Assembly (NCBI RefSeq): GCF_000247645.1
Contig: NZ_AHWA01000004.1
Span: forward strand, 1,358,924-1,422,923
Direction: 5' to 3'
From: Salinibacterium sp. PAMC 21357
GTDB lineage: Bacteria; Actinomycetota; Actinomycetes; Actinomycetales; Microbacteriaceae
DNA length: 64,000 nt
How positions within the stretch are numbered: position 1 is the first letter of the stretch; each line of letters opens with the position of its first letter. Below the pieces are notes generated by a model. It worked only from the letters and a program-made list of their open reading frames with translations, did no database searches and had not been told where the DNA came from. Made by a program: the position numbers and the translations under genes. Shown here in pieces: positions 1-7,759 of the stretch.

Positions 1-699
1 CTTGAGATGGGGGATCGCTTCGTCAGCGTATTGGCGAATCATCCGGCTACCGCAGCCACGGTGGTCAGAAAGCTTGCGGTTCGATTTGTGTCGGATGTTC
101 CTCCGCAATCCTTGCTCACCCACCTCGCTGAGGTTTACCTCGCTAACGACACCGCGATCGTGCCGGTGCTCAAAGAGCTATTCGCTAGCTCAGAATTCTG
201 GTCAGCGATCGGAGAGAAGTCGCGCCGTCCGCTTGAGGATGCCGTGGGCTCCGTGCGCGCTGTTGGTGCAGAGCCGACTGACAAACTCGCCGACGGAGTC
301 AAGAGCCTTTACTGGGCGCTGGAAAATTTGGGTCACGCTCCCTTGACGTGGAGTCCACCCAACGGTTTTCCTGACGTCACGGGCGCGTGGCTTTCGGCCA
401 GCCAGACGGTGGCGCGATGGAATCTCCATCGAGGGCTGGTCGGCGGTTGGTTTAAAGGACTAACGCCGCCCGCAAAGCTCAGCGATGAACTTACTCCCGT
501 CATCGGCCAGACGAATGCTCAATGGGTTGATGCTATTTCGAAGCGCATGATCGGTCGCCCACTAAGCGACAAGCATCGTGCTGTCTTGCTCACCTACCTC
601 GGGGTCGATGGCTCCGCTGAAGCCGATAAAGGCAACGGCTGGCAAGCTCCAGCGCTCGCAGCACTCGTGCTTGATTCGCCCTATTTCCAGTTGCGCTGA
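1..699 (+). CDS. DUF1800 family protein, C-terminal part (5' end outside window)
   Basis: The reading frame is open from base 1, so only the last 232 codons of the gene are present. The segment KLAVRFVSD near the start and the run PVLKELFASSEFW are typical of the C-terminal half of DUF1800 proteins, as is the phrase NGFPDVTGAWLSA. The family is about 450 to 550 residues long and its biochemical function is unknown. It is almost always encoded next to a DUF1501 protein, as here (next gene 64 bp downstream, same strand). Family assignment is by remembered sequence pattern; function is not inferred. Confidence 0.85.
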   Translation, partial: LEMGDRFVSVLANHPATAATVVRKLAVRFVSDVPPQSLLTHLAEVYLANDTAIVPVLKELFASSEFWSAIGEKSRRPLEDAVGSVRAVGAEPTDKLADGVKSLYWALENLGHAPLTWSPPNGFPDVTGAWLSASQTVARWNLHRGLVGGWFKGLTPPAKLSDELTPVIGQTNAQWVDAISKRMIGRPLSDKHRAVLLTYLGVDGSAEADKGNGWQAPALAALVLDSPYFQLR

Positions 700-763
700 T
701 CGCCTCCGTCGCTGTAAACCTCGACACCCGCATGCTCGAACCCGACTCGAGAAAGAACCTCTC

Positions 764-2122
764 ATGACCGATACGCGCTTCCTCCACCCTGACTGCCCAG
801 ACTGGCGCCAACTAGGCCCCACCGAACTCGATTCCGCCGTGCGAGCCCACAGCGAAATTGTTGTAGCTGAAGAAAAGGCTCGGCGTGAACTCTGGTCGCG
901 AGGGTTTACCCGACGCCGAATGCTGCAGGGTGGGCTCATGGCGGGAGTCGCCGCGATCGGTTCTCAGCTGGTGACGACCCAAGCCTCGTACGCTGCTCCA
1001 GGATCACCAGATACTGGCGCGCTCATCGTGGTCTTTCTCCGAGGTGGGATGGATGGGCTTTCGGTCTTGGTCCCCGCGACCGACGCTGACTTGCTCAAAG
1101 CGCGTCCGGGGATCATGGTGAAAGAGAATTCAGGGTTGATCCCCTTTGGGCGAGGCTTTGGCCTCCATCCGGCGCTGTCAGCGCTCAAGCCCATGCTGGC
1201 TCAAGGCAAGATCGCCGCCGTGCCGGCAATCGGAACACCTGACCTTTCGCGCAGTCATTTTCAAGCGCAAGACTGCCTTGAGCGCGGTGGCTCTAGTGGC
1301 AATGCATCGCAAACGGGGTGGCTGAACCGCACCCTTGAGCAGAGTGGCCCCGGCACCACCTGGCGCGGGGTGGGAGCAAGCGACCGTTTGGCGCGGTCAC
1401 TCGTCGGTGGCGCGAATGCGCTTGTCGTGCCGGACCTAGACAAAATGGCTATCAACGTTGACGCCACTGTTCTCGAACCAACACGCACCGCGCTCGCCAG
1501 CCTGTTCACCGGACTCGACCATCCGATCGCGCAGCAGGCCAACCTAGCGTTGAGTGCTTCAAGCGAGGCAAAAGAGATCGCGAGCACCGCCGGAACCGCC
1601 AAGGACCGAGGCTTTGCCGACAACAGTTTTTCGAATGATCTCGCCACCCTCTCAAGTCTGATTCGCGCCAACGTCGGACTTCGCGTCGGTACCTTGGATC
1701 TCGGCGGCTGGGACATGCACACTGATATCGGCACTCCCGATAAGGGCGACATGAAAAACATGCTCTCCGCGGTGGGCGACGGCCTTGCCGCATTCTTCGC
1801 TGATCTTGGTCCCAAAGCCGACACCACGACGGTGGTACTCATGAGCGAGTTCGGCCGCCGCGTCGGCCAAAACGACAGCTCGGGTGTCGACCATGGCCAC
1901 GGTGGGCTCGCGATGGTTCTCGGTGGGGGAGTGCGCGGCGGGGTGCATGGCAAGTGGGAAGGCCTCGGCGAAGCAGTGCTCGATCATGGGGATGTGCCCG
2001 GCAGCAACGACTTCCGCGACCTGCTCGGTGAAGTCGTGATGAAGCGACTCAACTTGAGCGCTGGCGACGCCAACATCATCTTCCCCGAGTGGAAGGTTGC
2101 CCCGATCGGGGTGATGGCCTAA
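764..2122 (+). CDS. DUF1501 family protein with Tat signal
   Basis: 452 residues. The N-terminal region carries a twin-arginine pattern (FTRRRMLQGG, around residue 48) followed by a hydrophobic stretch ending ASYAA, so export by Tat is likely. The core begins IVVFLRGGMDGLSVLVP and contains LDLGGWDMHTDIG and VLMSEFGRRVGQN, hallmarks of DUF1501, a family related to sulfatase/phosphatase folds with no settled function. ATG 764 is chosen because it follows a purine-rich stretch (GAGAAAG) and avoids the long overlap with the upstream gene that a start at 578 would need. It forms a two-gene unit with the DUF1800 gene. Confidence 0.85.
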   Translation: MTDTRFLHPDCPDWRQLGPTELDSAVRAHSEIVVAEEKARRELWSRGFTRRRMLQGGLMAGVAAIGSQLVTTQASYAAPGSPDTGALIVVFLRGGMDGLSVLVPATDADLLKARPGIMVKENSGLIPFGRGFGLHPALSALKPMLAQGKIAAVPAIGTPDLSRSHFQAQDCLERGGSSGNASQTGWLNRTLEQSGPGTTWRGVGASDRLARSLVGGANALVVPDLDKMAINVDATVLEPTRTALASLFTGLDHPIAQQANLALSASSEAKEIASTAGTAKDRGFADNSFSNDLATLSSLIRANVGLRVGTLDLGGWDMHTDIGTPDKGDMKNMLSAVGDGLAAFFADLGPKADTTTVVLMSEFGRRVGQNDSSGVDHGHGGLAMVLGGGVRGGVHGKWEGLGEAVLDHGDVPGSNDFRDLLGEVVMKRLNLSAGDANIIFPEWKVAPIGVMA

Positions 2123-2222
2123 AAGGTCGTCTCGAACGCGACGCCAAGGATGAATGAGGCACCCAAGGTAGCGAGGAGGACTGCGGTAGCCTTTCTGCCG
2201 CTCAGTTCACTAGGCTAAAAAT

Positions 2223-2951
2223 GTGCTGAACTCACTAAATTCTCAAAGACCTGCCGGGGCGTCAAAAGTCGCCCTCATCGTTCGCGGTGGGTGGAGCGGT
2301 CATCATCCGATCGACACCACCGACGTATTCCTTCCCTTTTTGAAGGAACAGGGTTACGAGGTCAGGATTTCTCGCTCAACAACTATCTACGCGGATGCGA
2401 CCCAAATGTCCGATGTTGACCTCATCGTGCAGTGCATCACAATGTCGTCTATCGAGCCAGAAGAGTTCGAGGGGCTCGATGCCGCGGTCCGCCGCGGGGT
2501 GGGTTTTGCCGGGTGGCACGGGGGCATTGTCGACTCGTTCCGCGATTCGCGGCTATACCTTCAGCTCGTCGGCGGCCAGCTTGCCGAGCATCCTTCGAAG
2601 CCCGAAGCTGACCGCGTCGGTGACGCCCACGACAACGATGTATCCCACGTGATCGAGATGACCGCGGCCGGCGCGGAACACCCGATAACGACAGGGATCG
2701 ATGACTTTGAACTGTCGACAGAACAGTACTGGGTGCTTACTGACGACTACAACACTGTTTTGGCGACTACTACCCATCCCAGCAAACCCGGCGACCCGTG
2801 GGATTCCCCCGTGACGTGTCCGGCACTGTGGACACGCAACTGGGGGCAAGGTCGCATTTTCGTCGCAACACCAGGGCACACCCCGGACGTGCTTGAGGCT
2901 GAGCCCGTGCGCACCATCGTCGAGAGAGGTCTGCTCTGGGCAAGCCGTTAG
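2223..2951 (+). CDS. ThuA-like domain protein
   Basis: 242 residues from a GTG start (the ATG two bases upstream is in another frame and stops at once). The order KVALIVRGGWSGHHP, a middle GWHGG followed by the loop with GGQLAEHP, and a terminal TPGHTPDVLE match the ThuA (trehalose utilisation) glutamine-amidotransferase-like fold. ThuA-like proteins occur in sugar catabolic loci, often beside Gfo/Idh/MocA oxidoreductases. Their substrate is mostly unknown; ThuA/ThuB act on keto-disaccharides in rhizobia. It lies just ahead of the galactoside locus but its own promoter was not recognised. Confidence 0.8.
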   Translation: MLNSLNSQRPAGASKVALIVRGGWSGHHPIDTTDVFLPFLKEQGYEVRISRSTTIYADATQMSDVDLIVQCITMSSIEPEEFEGLDAAVRRGVGFAGWHGGIVDSFRDSRLYLQLVGGQLAEHPSKPEADRVGDAHDNDVSHVIEMTAAGAEHPITTGIDDFELSTEQYWVLTDDYNTVLATTTHPSKPGDPWDSPVTCPALWTRNWGQGRIFVATPGHTPDVLEAEPVRTIVERGLLWASR

Positions 2952-3018
2952 CGACCTCTGTGCTTCAGCTCGCGTGGACGTGAGGTTAACCCACCTTCGC
3001 TCCCGTGCAGCAGTGTCG

Positions 3019-3049
3019 TTGCAAGCTGCGCTTTGGGCTGCGGTAGCCT
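3019..3049 (+). promoter_or_regulatory. candidate leaderless promoter of the ROK gene
   Basis: TTGCAA (3019-3024) and TAGCCT (3044-3049) are separated by 19 bp. The TANNNT box ends 7 bp before the ATG at 3057, which is the spacing expected if transcription starts at the A of the start codon. There is no Shine-Dalgarno sequence before that ATG. The spacer is slightly long, so the -35 is uncertain. Confidence 0.4.
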
Positions 3050-3056
3050 CGATCCC

Positions 3057-4244
3057 ATGTCATCCGTCGAACGGGAAGAATTTCGCACGCAGCCCGCTGA
3101 GGTTCGGCGCGCGCACACCCTGTCACCGATGTCGTCGCTGGCGCGGGCTGTGCTCATCCATGGGCCGATCCACCGCGGTGACCTGCTTCGCCGATTGCAG
3201 CTGACTCCGCCAACTCTCACGAGACTGTCGAAGCCTCTGCTCGACGGCGGCGTAATCGTTGAGGCTGGCGAAACTCTTAGCGGAACAGTAGGTCGACCAG
3301 CGAAGCCCCTCGACATTCCTCGGAACCCTCGCCGGTTCTTGGGGGTGAAACTCACTAGTGAGACTGCCTTTGGCGTGGTCTCTGATCAGCGCGCTCTGGC
3401 TTTTGCCCGCGCCGATCGCGCGCTCGCCAGCCACGATGTTTCGGTGGTTGTCGACGCGATCGCCGAACTTTTCGATGAACTCAACCACGACGGCGACGAA
3501 GCAATCGCGGGAGTGGGCGTCTCGGTCGGCGGCCGAGTTATTGGCAACCGCATCGTCGACAACGTGCGTTTTCTCGAGTGGACTTCTGTCGATTTAGGTG
3601 GTGCGCTTGAGGACAGGCTCGGCGTTCCTGTCACCATTGAGAACGACCTCATCGCGCTCATTGAAGGCGAACACTGGTTCGGGCTCGGGCGCAGCATGCG
3701 CGACTTTGCCGTCATTACGATCGGTGCGGGTATTGGGTACGGCCTGGTGTGGGACGACAGTGTCGTGCGCACTCCCGAGACTGGCATCGAGCTGGGCGGG
3801 CATCTTCCGCTCGCACCGGGTGGTCCCCGCTGCTTCCGTGGTCACCATGGCTGCGCCACGGCGATGCTCACGGTGGAGAGCATCCGGGAGCAAGTTCGGG
3901 AGGCGACGGGTGATGAACTCAGCTATGAGCAGATCCTTGAAGGTGCAGCACAGGGCGAGCCGGTGTTGAAGCACATTGTGGATGCCGCCGCTCGTGCGCT
4001 CGGTCGCTATATTGCTCTCGCGGCGAACCTCGCAATGGTGCACCAGGTGTTGCTAGCGGGGGAGGGGACTGGCATTTTGGATGTCGCCCGCACCGAAGTG
4101 ATGCGGGTGATCGACGAAGAACGCGACCCTGATGCGCGGCCGATCACGATCGTGGTTGACGAGACGGGGTTTGGGATCTGGGCTAAGGGCGCTGCTGCCG
4201 TGGCTATTCAGACATCGTTCGACCGGTCGATCGCGGCGCTTTAG
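3057..4244 (+). CDS. ROK family transcriptional regulator
   Basis: 395 residues. An N-terminal winged helix (about residues 20-75: LIHGPIHRGDLLRRLQLTPP, then LSKPLLDGGVIVE) precedes a ROK sugar-kinase-like domain (about 90-390) with GVGVSVGGR, the ENDLIALIEGEHWFGLG segment and ITIGAGIGYGLV. The metal-site segment is GGPRCFRGHHGC, keeping two cysteines but changed from the usual CGCGNxGC form. Such NagC/XylR-type proteins repress or activate sugar uptake genes in response to a sugar. It lies immediately ahead of the ABC transporter and alpha-galactosidase, so it probably controls that operon. Start ATG 3057 fits a leaderless transcript. Confidence 0.85.
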   Translation: MSSVEREEFRTQPAEVRRAHTLSPMSSLARAVLIHGPIHRGDLLRRLQLTPPTLTRLSKPLLDGGVIVEAGETLSGTVGRPAKPLDIPRNPRRFLGVKLTSETAFGVVSDQRALAFARADRALASHDVSVVVDAIAELFDELNHDGDEAIAGVGVSVGGRVIGNRIVDNVRFLEWTSVDLGGALEDRLGVPVTIENDLIALIEGEHWFGLGRSMRDFAVITIGAGIGYGLVWDDSVVRTPETGIELGGHLPLAPGGPRCFRGHHGCATAMLTVESIREQVREATGDELSYEQILEGAAQGEPVLKHIVDAAARALGRYIALAANLAMVHQVLLAGEGTGILDVARTEVMRVIDEERDPDARPITIVVDETGFGIWAKGAAAVAIQTSFDRSIAAL

Positions 4245-4267
4245 CGCACGATTTCTCTGCGCCTCGG

Positions 4268-4296
4268 GCGCCCCTGCTGTGTCGACGGCGCTTTTT
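4268..4296 (+). terminator. weak intrinsic terminator after the ROK gene
   Basis: Short stem GCGCC (4268-4272) with GGCGC (4287-4291), followed by TTTTT. The loop is 14 nt and the stem is short, so strength is doubtful. Confidence 0.4.
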
Positions 4297-4325
4297 GTTG
4301 TGCCGAAAAACTTTCACATTGGCCC

Positions 4326-4355
4326 TTGACGCCATTACTTCCATCATGGAATAAT
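4326..4355 (+). promoter_or_regulatory. sigma-70-type promoter of the galactoside ABC operon
   Basis: TTGACG (4326-4331), an 18 bp spacer, then AATAAT (4350-4355). Both hexamers are close to consensus. The start codon of the first permease is at 4390, preceded by AGGTGAGG as a ribosome binding site. Confidence 0.6.
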
Positions 4356-4389
4356 TCAGGCAACGACGACGTTAGGTGAGGTTCCGCTC

Positions 4390-5277
4390 ATGGCAGCAAA
4401 GGTCAGCAGGGATAATCAGATCGTTCCGGCGATGCTGTTTCTCATTCCCGCCAGCATCGGTTTCTTGGCTTTCTTCCTGTGGCCGACTATTCGCGGCATC
4501 TACCTCAGCTTCACGGATTACAACCTGCTGAGAGACCCCACGTTCATCGGTTTTCAGAACTACATCGACATTTTCAATGACGCCGTCTTCTGGCGTTCGA
4601 TGGCAGTGACATTCCAGTACGTCTTCATCAACGTCGGGCTCCAGACAGTCATCGCCTTGGCGTTAGCCGTGCTGATGCACCGCTTCACCCGCTCGATGAT
4701 TATTCGGGGTGTCGTTGTCCTGCCGTACTTGATCGCTAACGTCATCGTCGCGCTGGTCTGGTTCTGGCTCGCCGACTACAGCCTCGGTCTCATCAACGCC
4801 GTGATCGATGGAATCGGCCTCAACAAAATCGGCTTCTTCGGCAGTGAAGCCTGGGCGATGCCCACGATCGCTTTCGTCAATGTGTGGCGCCACGTCGGCT
4901 ACACCGCGCTGTTGCTCTTCGCAGGCTTACAAGCCATTCCCCGTGACGTCTACGAAGCAGCAGAAGTGGATGGCGCCGGCGAGTTCCGAGTGTTCAGGAG
5001 CGTCACTCTTCCGCTTCTCCGACCCATTCTCGCGTTCGTCCTTGTCGTCACCGTCGTCGGATCGTTCCAGATCTTCGACACCATCGCCGTGACCACTGGC
5101 GGTGGCCCGGTTGACGCAACGCGAGCGATCAACTTCTACATTTTCGAGCGAGCATTTGAACGGTTCGACTTTGGCTACGCCTCGGCGCTCGCCGTCATTC
5201 TGATGATTCTTCTCGCCACTATTGCGCTTATTCAAAATCGCCTACTGCGGGCCAACGAGTCAGACATGGAGAGGTAG
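4390..5277 (+). CDS. sugar ABC transporter permease (MalF/UgpA type)
   Basis: 295 residues with six predicted membrane spans. The first is LFLIPASIGFLAFFLWPTI. The EAA loop that contacts the ATPase is seen at DVYEAAEVDGAGEFRVFRSV (about residues 194-213). The phrase FDTIAVTTGGGPVDAT is typical of CUT1 carbohydrate importers. It is followed after 3 bp by the second permease, then by a binding-protein gene. No ATPase gene is in the locus, as is usual for CUT1 systems that share MsiK-type ATPases in Actinobacteria. A galactoside substrate is inferred from the downstream alpha-galactosidase. Confidence 0.9.
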   Translation: MAAKVSRDNQIVPAMLFLIPASIGFLAFFLWPTIRGIYLSFTDYNLLRDPTFIGFQNYIDIFNDAVFWRSMAVTFQYVFINVGLQTVIALALAVLMHRFTRSMIIRGVVVLPYLIANVIVALVWFWLADYSLGLINAVIDGIGLNKIGFFGSEAWAMPTIAFVNVWRHVGYTALLLFAGLQAIPRDVYEAAEVDGAGEFRVFRSVTLPLLRPILAFVLVVTVVGSFQIFDTIAVTTGGGPVDATRAINFYIFERAFERFDFGYASALAVILMILLATIALIQNRLLRANESDMER

Positions 5278-5280
5278 ATC

Positions 5281-6225
5281 ATGTCCACCAGCACACGCAC
5301 AAAGCGCGTCAAGAAAGTTCGGGCAAGCAGCGCCGAAGATCCCGCAATGGCCAAATCACCGGTGTCGAAGTTCTTCGGCCGGTTGGCTCTCGCCATTGTC
5401 GTGATCATCACGTTGTTCCCGATCTACTGGATGGTGCGTACGGCCTTCAGCGATAACCGGGCGATGTTCGGTGAACCTCTCTCGTTGCTGCCGGTCGACT
5501 TCACCCTGGGACCGATCGAGCGAGTCCTCGGACTCGCGACCCCCGATGAAGCGATTGCCGAGGGCGGCTCGGGAGCATCGATCAATTTCGGTCTCTACAT
5601 GCTGAACTCGATCATCACGGCCACCCTCATCACTGTGTTCCAGATCGCGTTTAGCGCCATGGCGGCTTACGCCTTCGCGCTGCTCAAGTGGAAGGGGCGC
5701 GACGCGGTCTTCAACCTCTTCTTGATCGCGTTGATGGTTCCCGTCATCTTCACGATCCTGCCCAACTTCGTGCTGATTAAAGAGTTGGGTTTGCTCAACA
5801 CGATCATCGGCATCGCTCTGCCAGCGATGTTCATGACGCCATTCGCAATCTTCTTCCTTCGTCAATTCTTCTTCGGCGTGAACCTCAGCATCATTGAGGC
5901 GGCAGTGATCGACGGTGCGAGCCAGTGGCGCATCTTCAGTCGTATTGCCGTGCCCTTGGTCTGGCCGCAGATCATCACGCTGGCGCTGTTGCAGTTCATC
6001 TTCTACTGGAACGACTATCTGTGGCCGCTCCTGGTCGGCACCACCGAGGAGTCGAAGCTGATCACGGTCGGCCTCGGAATCTTCCGCTCCCAGACTCCCG
6101 CGGGAAACCCCGACTGGGCGGGCCTCATGGCCGGTGCACTGCTCGCGGCGATCCCCATCTTCGTCCTGATTCTGATCTTCGGTAAGCAGATCGTCGGATC
6201 CATTCAATCGTCGGGCGTGAAGTAG
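5281..6225 (+). CDS. sugar ABC transporter permease (MalG/UgpE type)
   Basis: 314 residues, six predicted membrane spans. After a basic N-terminus the first span is LALAIVVIITLFPIYWMV; the EAA loop is at IIEAAVIDGASQWRIFSRIA, followed by AVPLVWPQIITLAL and FYWNDYLWPLLV, all typical of the MalG partner in CUT1 importers. Its start ATG 5281 is 3 bp after the previous stop, with GAGAGG in front, so the two permeases are co-translated. An insertion rich in charged residues lies between spans 1 and 2 (about residues 75-95). Confidence 0.9.
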   Translation: MSTSTRTKRVKKVRASSAEDPAMAKSPVSKFFGRLALAIVVIITLFPIYWMVRTAFSDNRAMFGEPLSLLPVDFTLGPIERVLGLATPDEAIAEGGSGASINFGLYMLNSIITATLITVFQIAFSAMAAYAFALLKWKGRDAVFNLFLIALMVPVIFTILPNFVLIKELGLLNTIIGIALPAMFMTPFAIFFLRQFFFGVNLSIIEAAVIDGASQWRIFSRIAVPLVWPQIITLALLQFIFYWNDYLWPLLVGTTEESKLITVGLGIFRSQTPAGNPDWAGLMAGALLAAIPIFVLILIFGKQIVGSIQSSGVK

Positions 6226-6321
6226 TCGACAACACCACCATTATTTCGCTCCGCACTGAGCGATCATCCGACCGGATCAGCATTGTCGCTGAGCGGTCGA
6301 CCCCAAGAGAAAGAGAAAGCA

Positions 6322-7671
6322 ATGACGAAAGCACTGGCGGGAATCGCTGCACTTGCAGCGGTGCCCCTTGTCTTGGCCGGTTGTTCCGCTGGCTCCACAA
6401 CGACAGACGGTTCTGTAGAAATTAAGTACAGCCTCTGGGATGCCAACCAAATGCCCGCGTACCAGCAGTGTGCTGATGACTTCCACGCGGCCAACCCTGA
6501 CATCACGATCTCGATCGACCAGTCAGGGTGGGAAGATTACTGGCAGAAAATTAACACCGGTCTCGTTTCTGGAAACAGCGCCGATGTCTTCACGAGCCAC
6601 TTGGCGTACTACCCCGAGTTCGTGCTCAACGATCAGATCCTTCCCCTCGACGACTACATCGCAGCCGATGGCGTCGACACCTCGATTTACCAAGACGGAC
6701 TCGTTGACCTGTGGAAGAGCCCCGAGGGCGTTCAGTACGGACTGCCCAAAGACTTCGACACGATCGCGCTTTTTTACAACCAGCAGCTGACGGATGCCGC
6801 GGGAGTCACAGCGGAGCAGCTCGGCTCGCTTGACTGGAACCCGAAAGACGGCGGAACCTACGAAGACGTCATCGCCCACTTGACCGTTGACAAGAGCGGT
6901 GTTCGCGGTGATGAAGCTGGCTTCGACAAGAACAATGTGGAGACCTACGGCATTTGGTTTGAAGCCTCCAATGCCGGCGCCCTTGGCGATGGTCAAACAC
7001 AATGGAGCTACCTCGCGGCAGCCAACGGTTGGGAAGCAACCGATGGCCCCTGGGGCAGCTCATACAACTTCGACGCTCCTGAATTTCAGGAGACCATCAC
7101 GTGGTGGCACTCGCTCATCGAAAAGGGCTACATGCCTTCCCTCGCAGCTCAGACCGGTATTTCCTGGTCTGATCAACTGACCGCTGGATCAGTAGCGTTG
7201 GCAAGCAATGGCTCGTGGATGACCGGATACGTGTTCGGTGCAACAACTGACTCCTTCACTCCAGCAGTTGCGCCAACACCGACCGGCCCGACGGGCGAGC
7301 GTGCGTCGATGTTCAACGGACTGGCCGACAATATTTGGGCCGGTACGAAGCATCCTGAAGAAGCGTGGGAATGGGTCAAGTACATGGGCTCGCTCGAGTG
7401 CCAGTCGGTCGTGGCCGATGCTGCCGTCGTGTTCCCGTCAATTCCGGAAGCAACGGATGCCGCCGTTGAGGCCTTCGCTGCCAACGGTGTCGACGTGAGT
7501 GCCTTCACGGTTCAGGTGGACGAGGGAACCACGTTCCTCTTCCCCATCACTGACCACAAGTCAGACGTGAACGCGCTCATGACGCCGGCGATGGAAGCAG
7601 TGATGTCAGGCAAAGAGCCAGTCTCATCACTGACCGCTGTCAATGACGAGATAAATGGGCTCTTCAAGTAG
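6322..7671 (+). CDS. sugar ABC transporter substrate-binding lipoprotein
   Basis: 449 residues. The signal peptide ends in the lipobox VLAGC (about residues 17-21), so the mature protein is anchored to the outer face of the membrane. The mature part begins VEIKYSLWDANQMPAYQQC and contains DVFTSHLAYYPEFV, a type I solute-binding fold of family 1. ATG 6322 is used because GAGAAAG precedes it and the signal peptide then starts at residue 1. Its position third in the operon, after both permeases, is unusual; most CUT1 operons begin with the binding protein. Confidence 0.9.
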   Translation: MTKALAGIAALAAVPLVLAGCSAGSTTTDGSVEIKYSLWDANQMPAYQQCADDFHAANPDITISIDQSGWEDYWQKINTGLVSGNSADVFTSHLAYYPEFVLNDQILPLDDYIAADGVDTSIYQDGLVDLWKSPEGVQYGLPKDFDTIALFYNQQLTDAAGVTAEQLGSLDWNPKDGGTYEDVIAHLTVDKSGVRGDEAGFDKNNVETYGIWFEASNAGALGDGQTQWSYLAAANGWEATDGPWGSSYNFDAPEFQETITWWHSLIEKGYMPSLAAQTGISWSDQLTAGSVALASNGSWMTGYVFGATTDSFTPAVAPTPTGPTGERASMFNGLADNIWAGTKHPEEAWEWVKYMGSLECQSVVADAAVVFPSIPEATDAAVEAFAANGVDVSAFTVQVDEGTTFLFPITDHKSDVNALMTPAMEAVMSGKEPVSSLTAVNDEINGLFK

Positions 7672-7685
7672 CACTCGCTGATACC

Positions 7686-7724
7686 AGACGGCCGTCCGTT
7701 GACCACTCACACGGGCGGCCGTCT
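7686..7724 (+). terminator. strong stem-loop between binding-protein and alpha-galactosidase genes
   Basis: Arms 7686-7698 and 7712-7724 pair over 12 of 13 positions (core ACGGCCG / CGGCCGT) around a 13 nt loop. Only a short pyrimidine tract (CTTCTG) follows, so it may act as a partial terminator or an mRNA-stabilising hairpin that sets transporter against enzyme expression. Confidence 0.5.
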
Positions 7725-7759
7725 CTTCTGGGTTTCGGCCCACTGAAAGTGAACACATT

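Noticed and set aside
578..763. Upstream extension of the DUF1501 gene to 578
   Set aside because: It would overlap the DUF1800 gene by 122 bp, and the extra residues look like a frame shadow. ATG 764 has a purine-rich stretch ahead.
1261..1953. Long antisense frames opposite several genes (for example here and at 5356-6207)
   Set aside because: They lie opposite well-supported genes, are rich in Arg/Pro/Ser or Asp/Glu/Gln as expected of GC-rich shadow frames, and have no ribosome binding sites.
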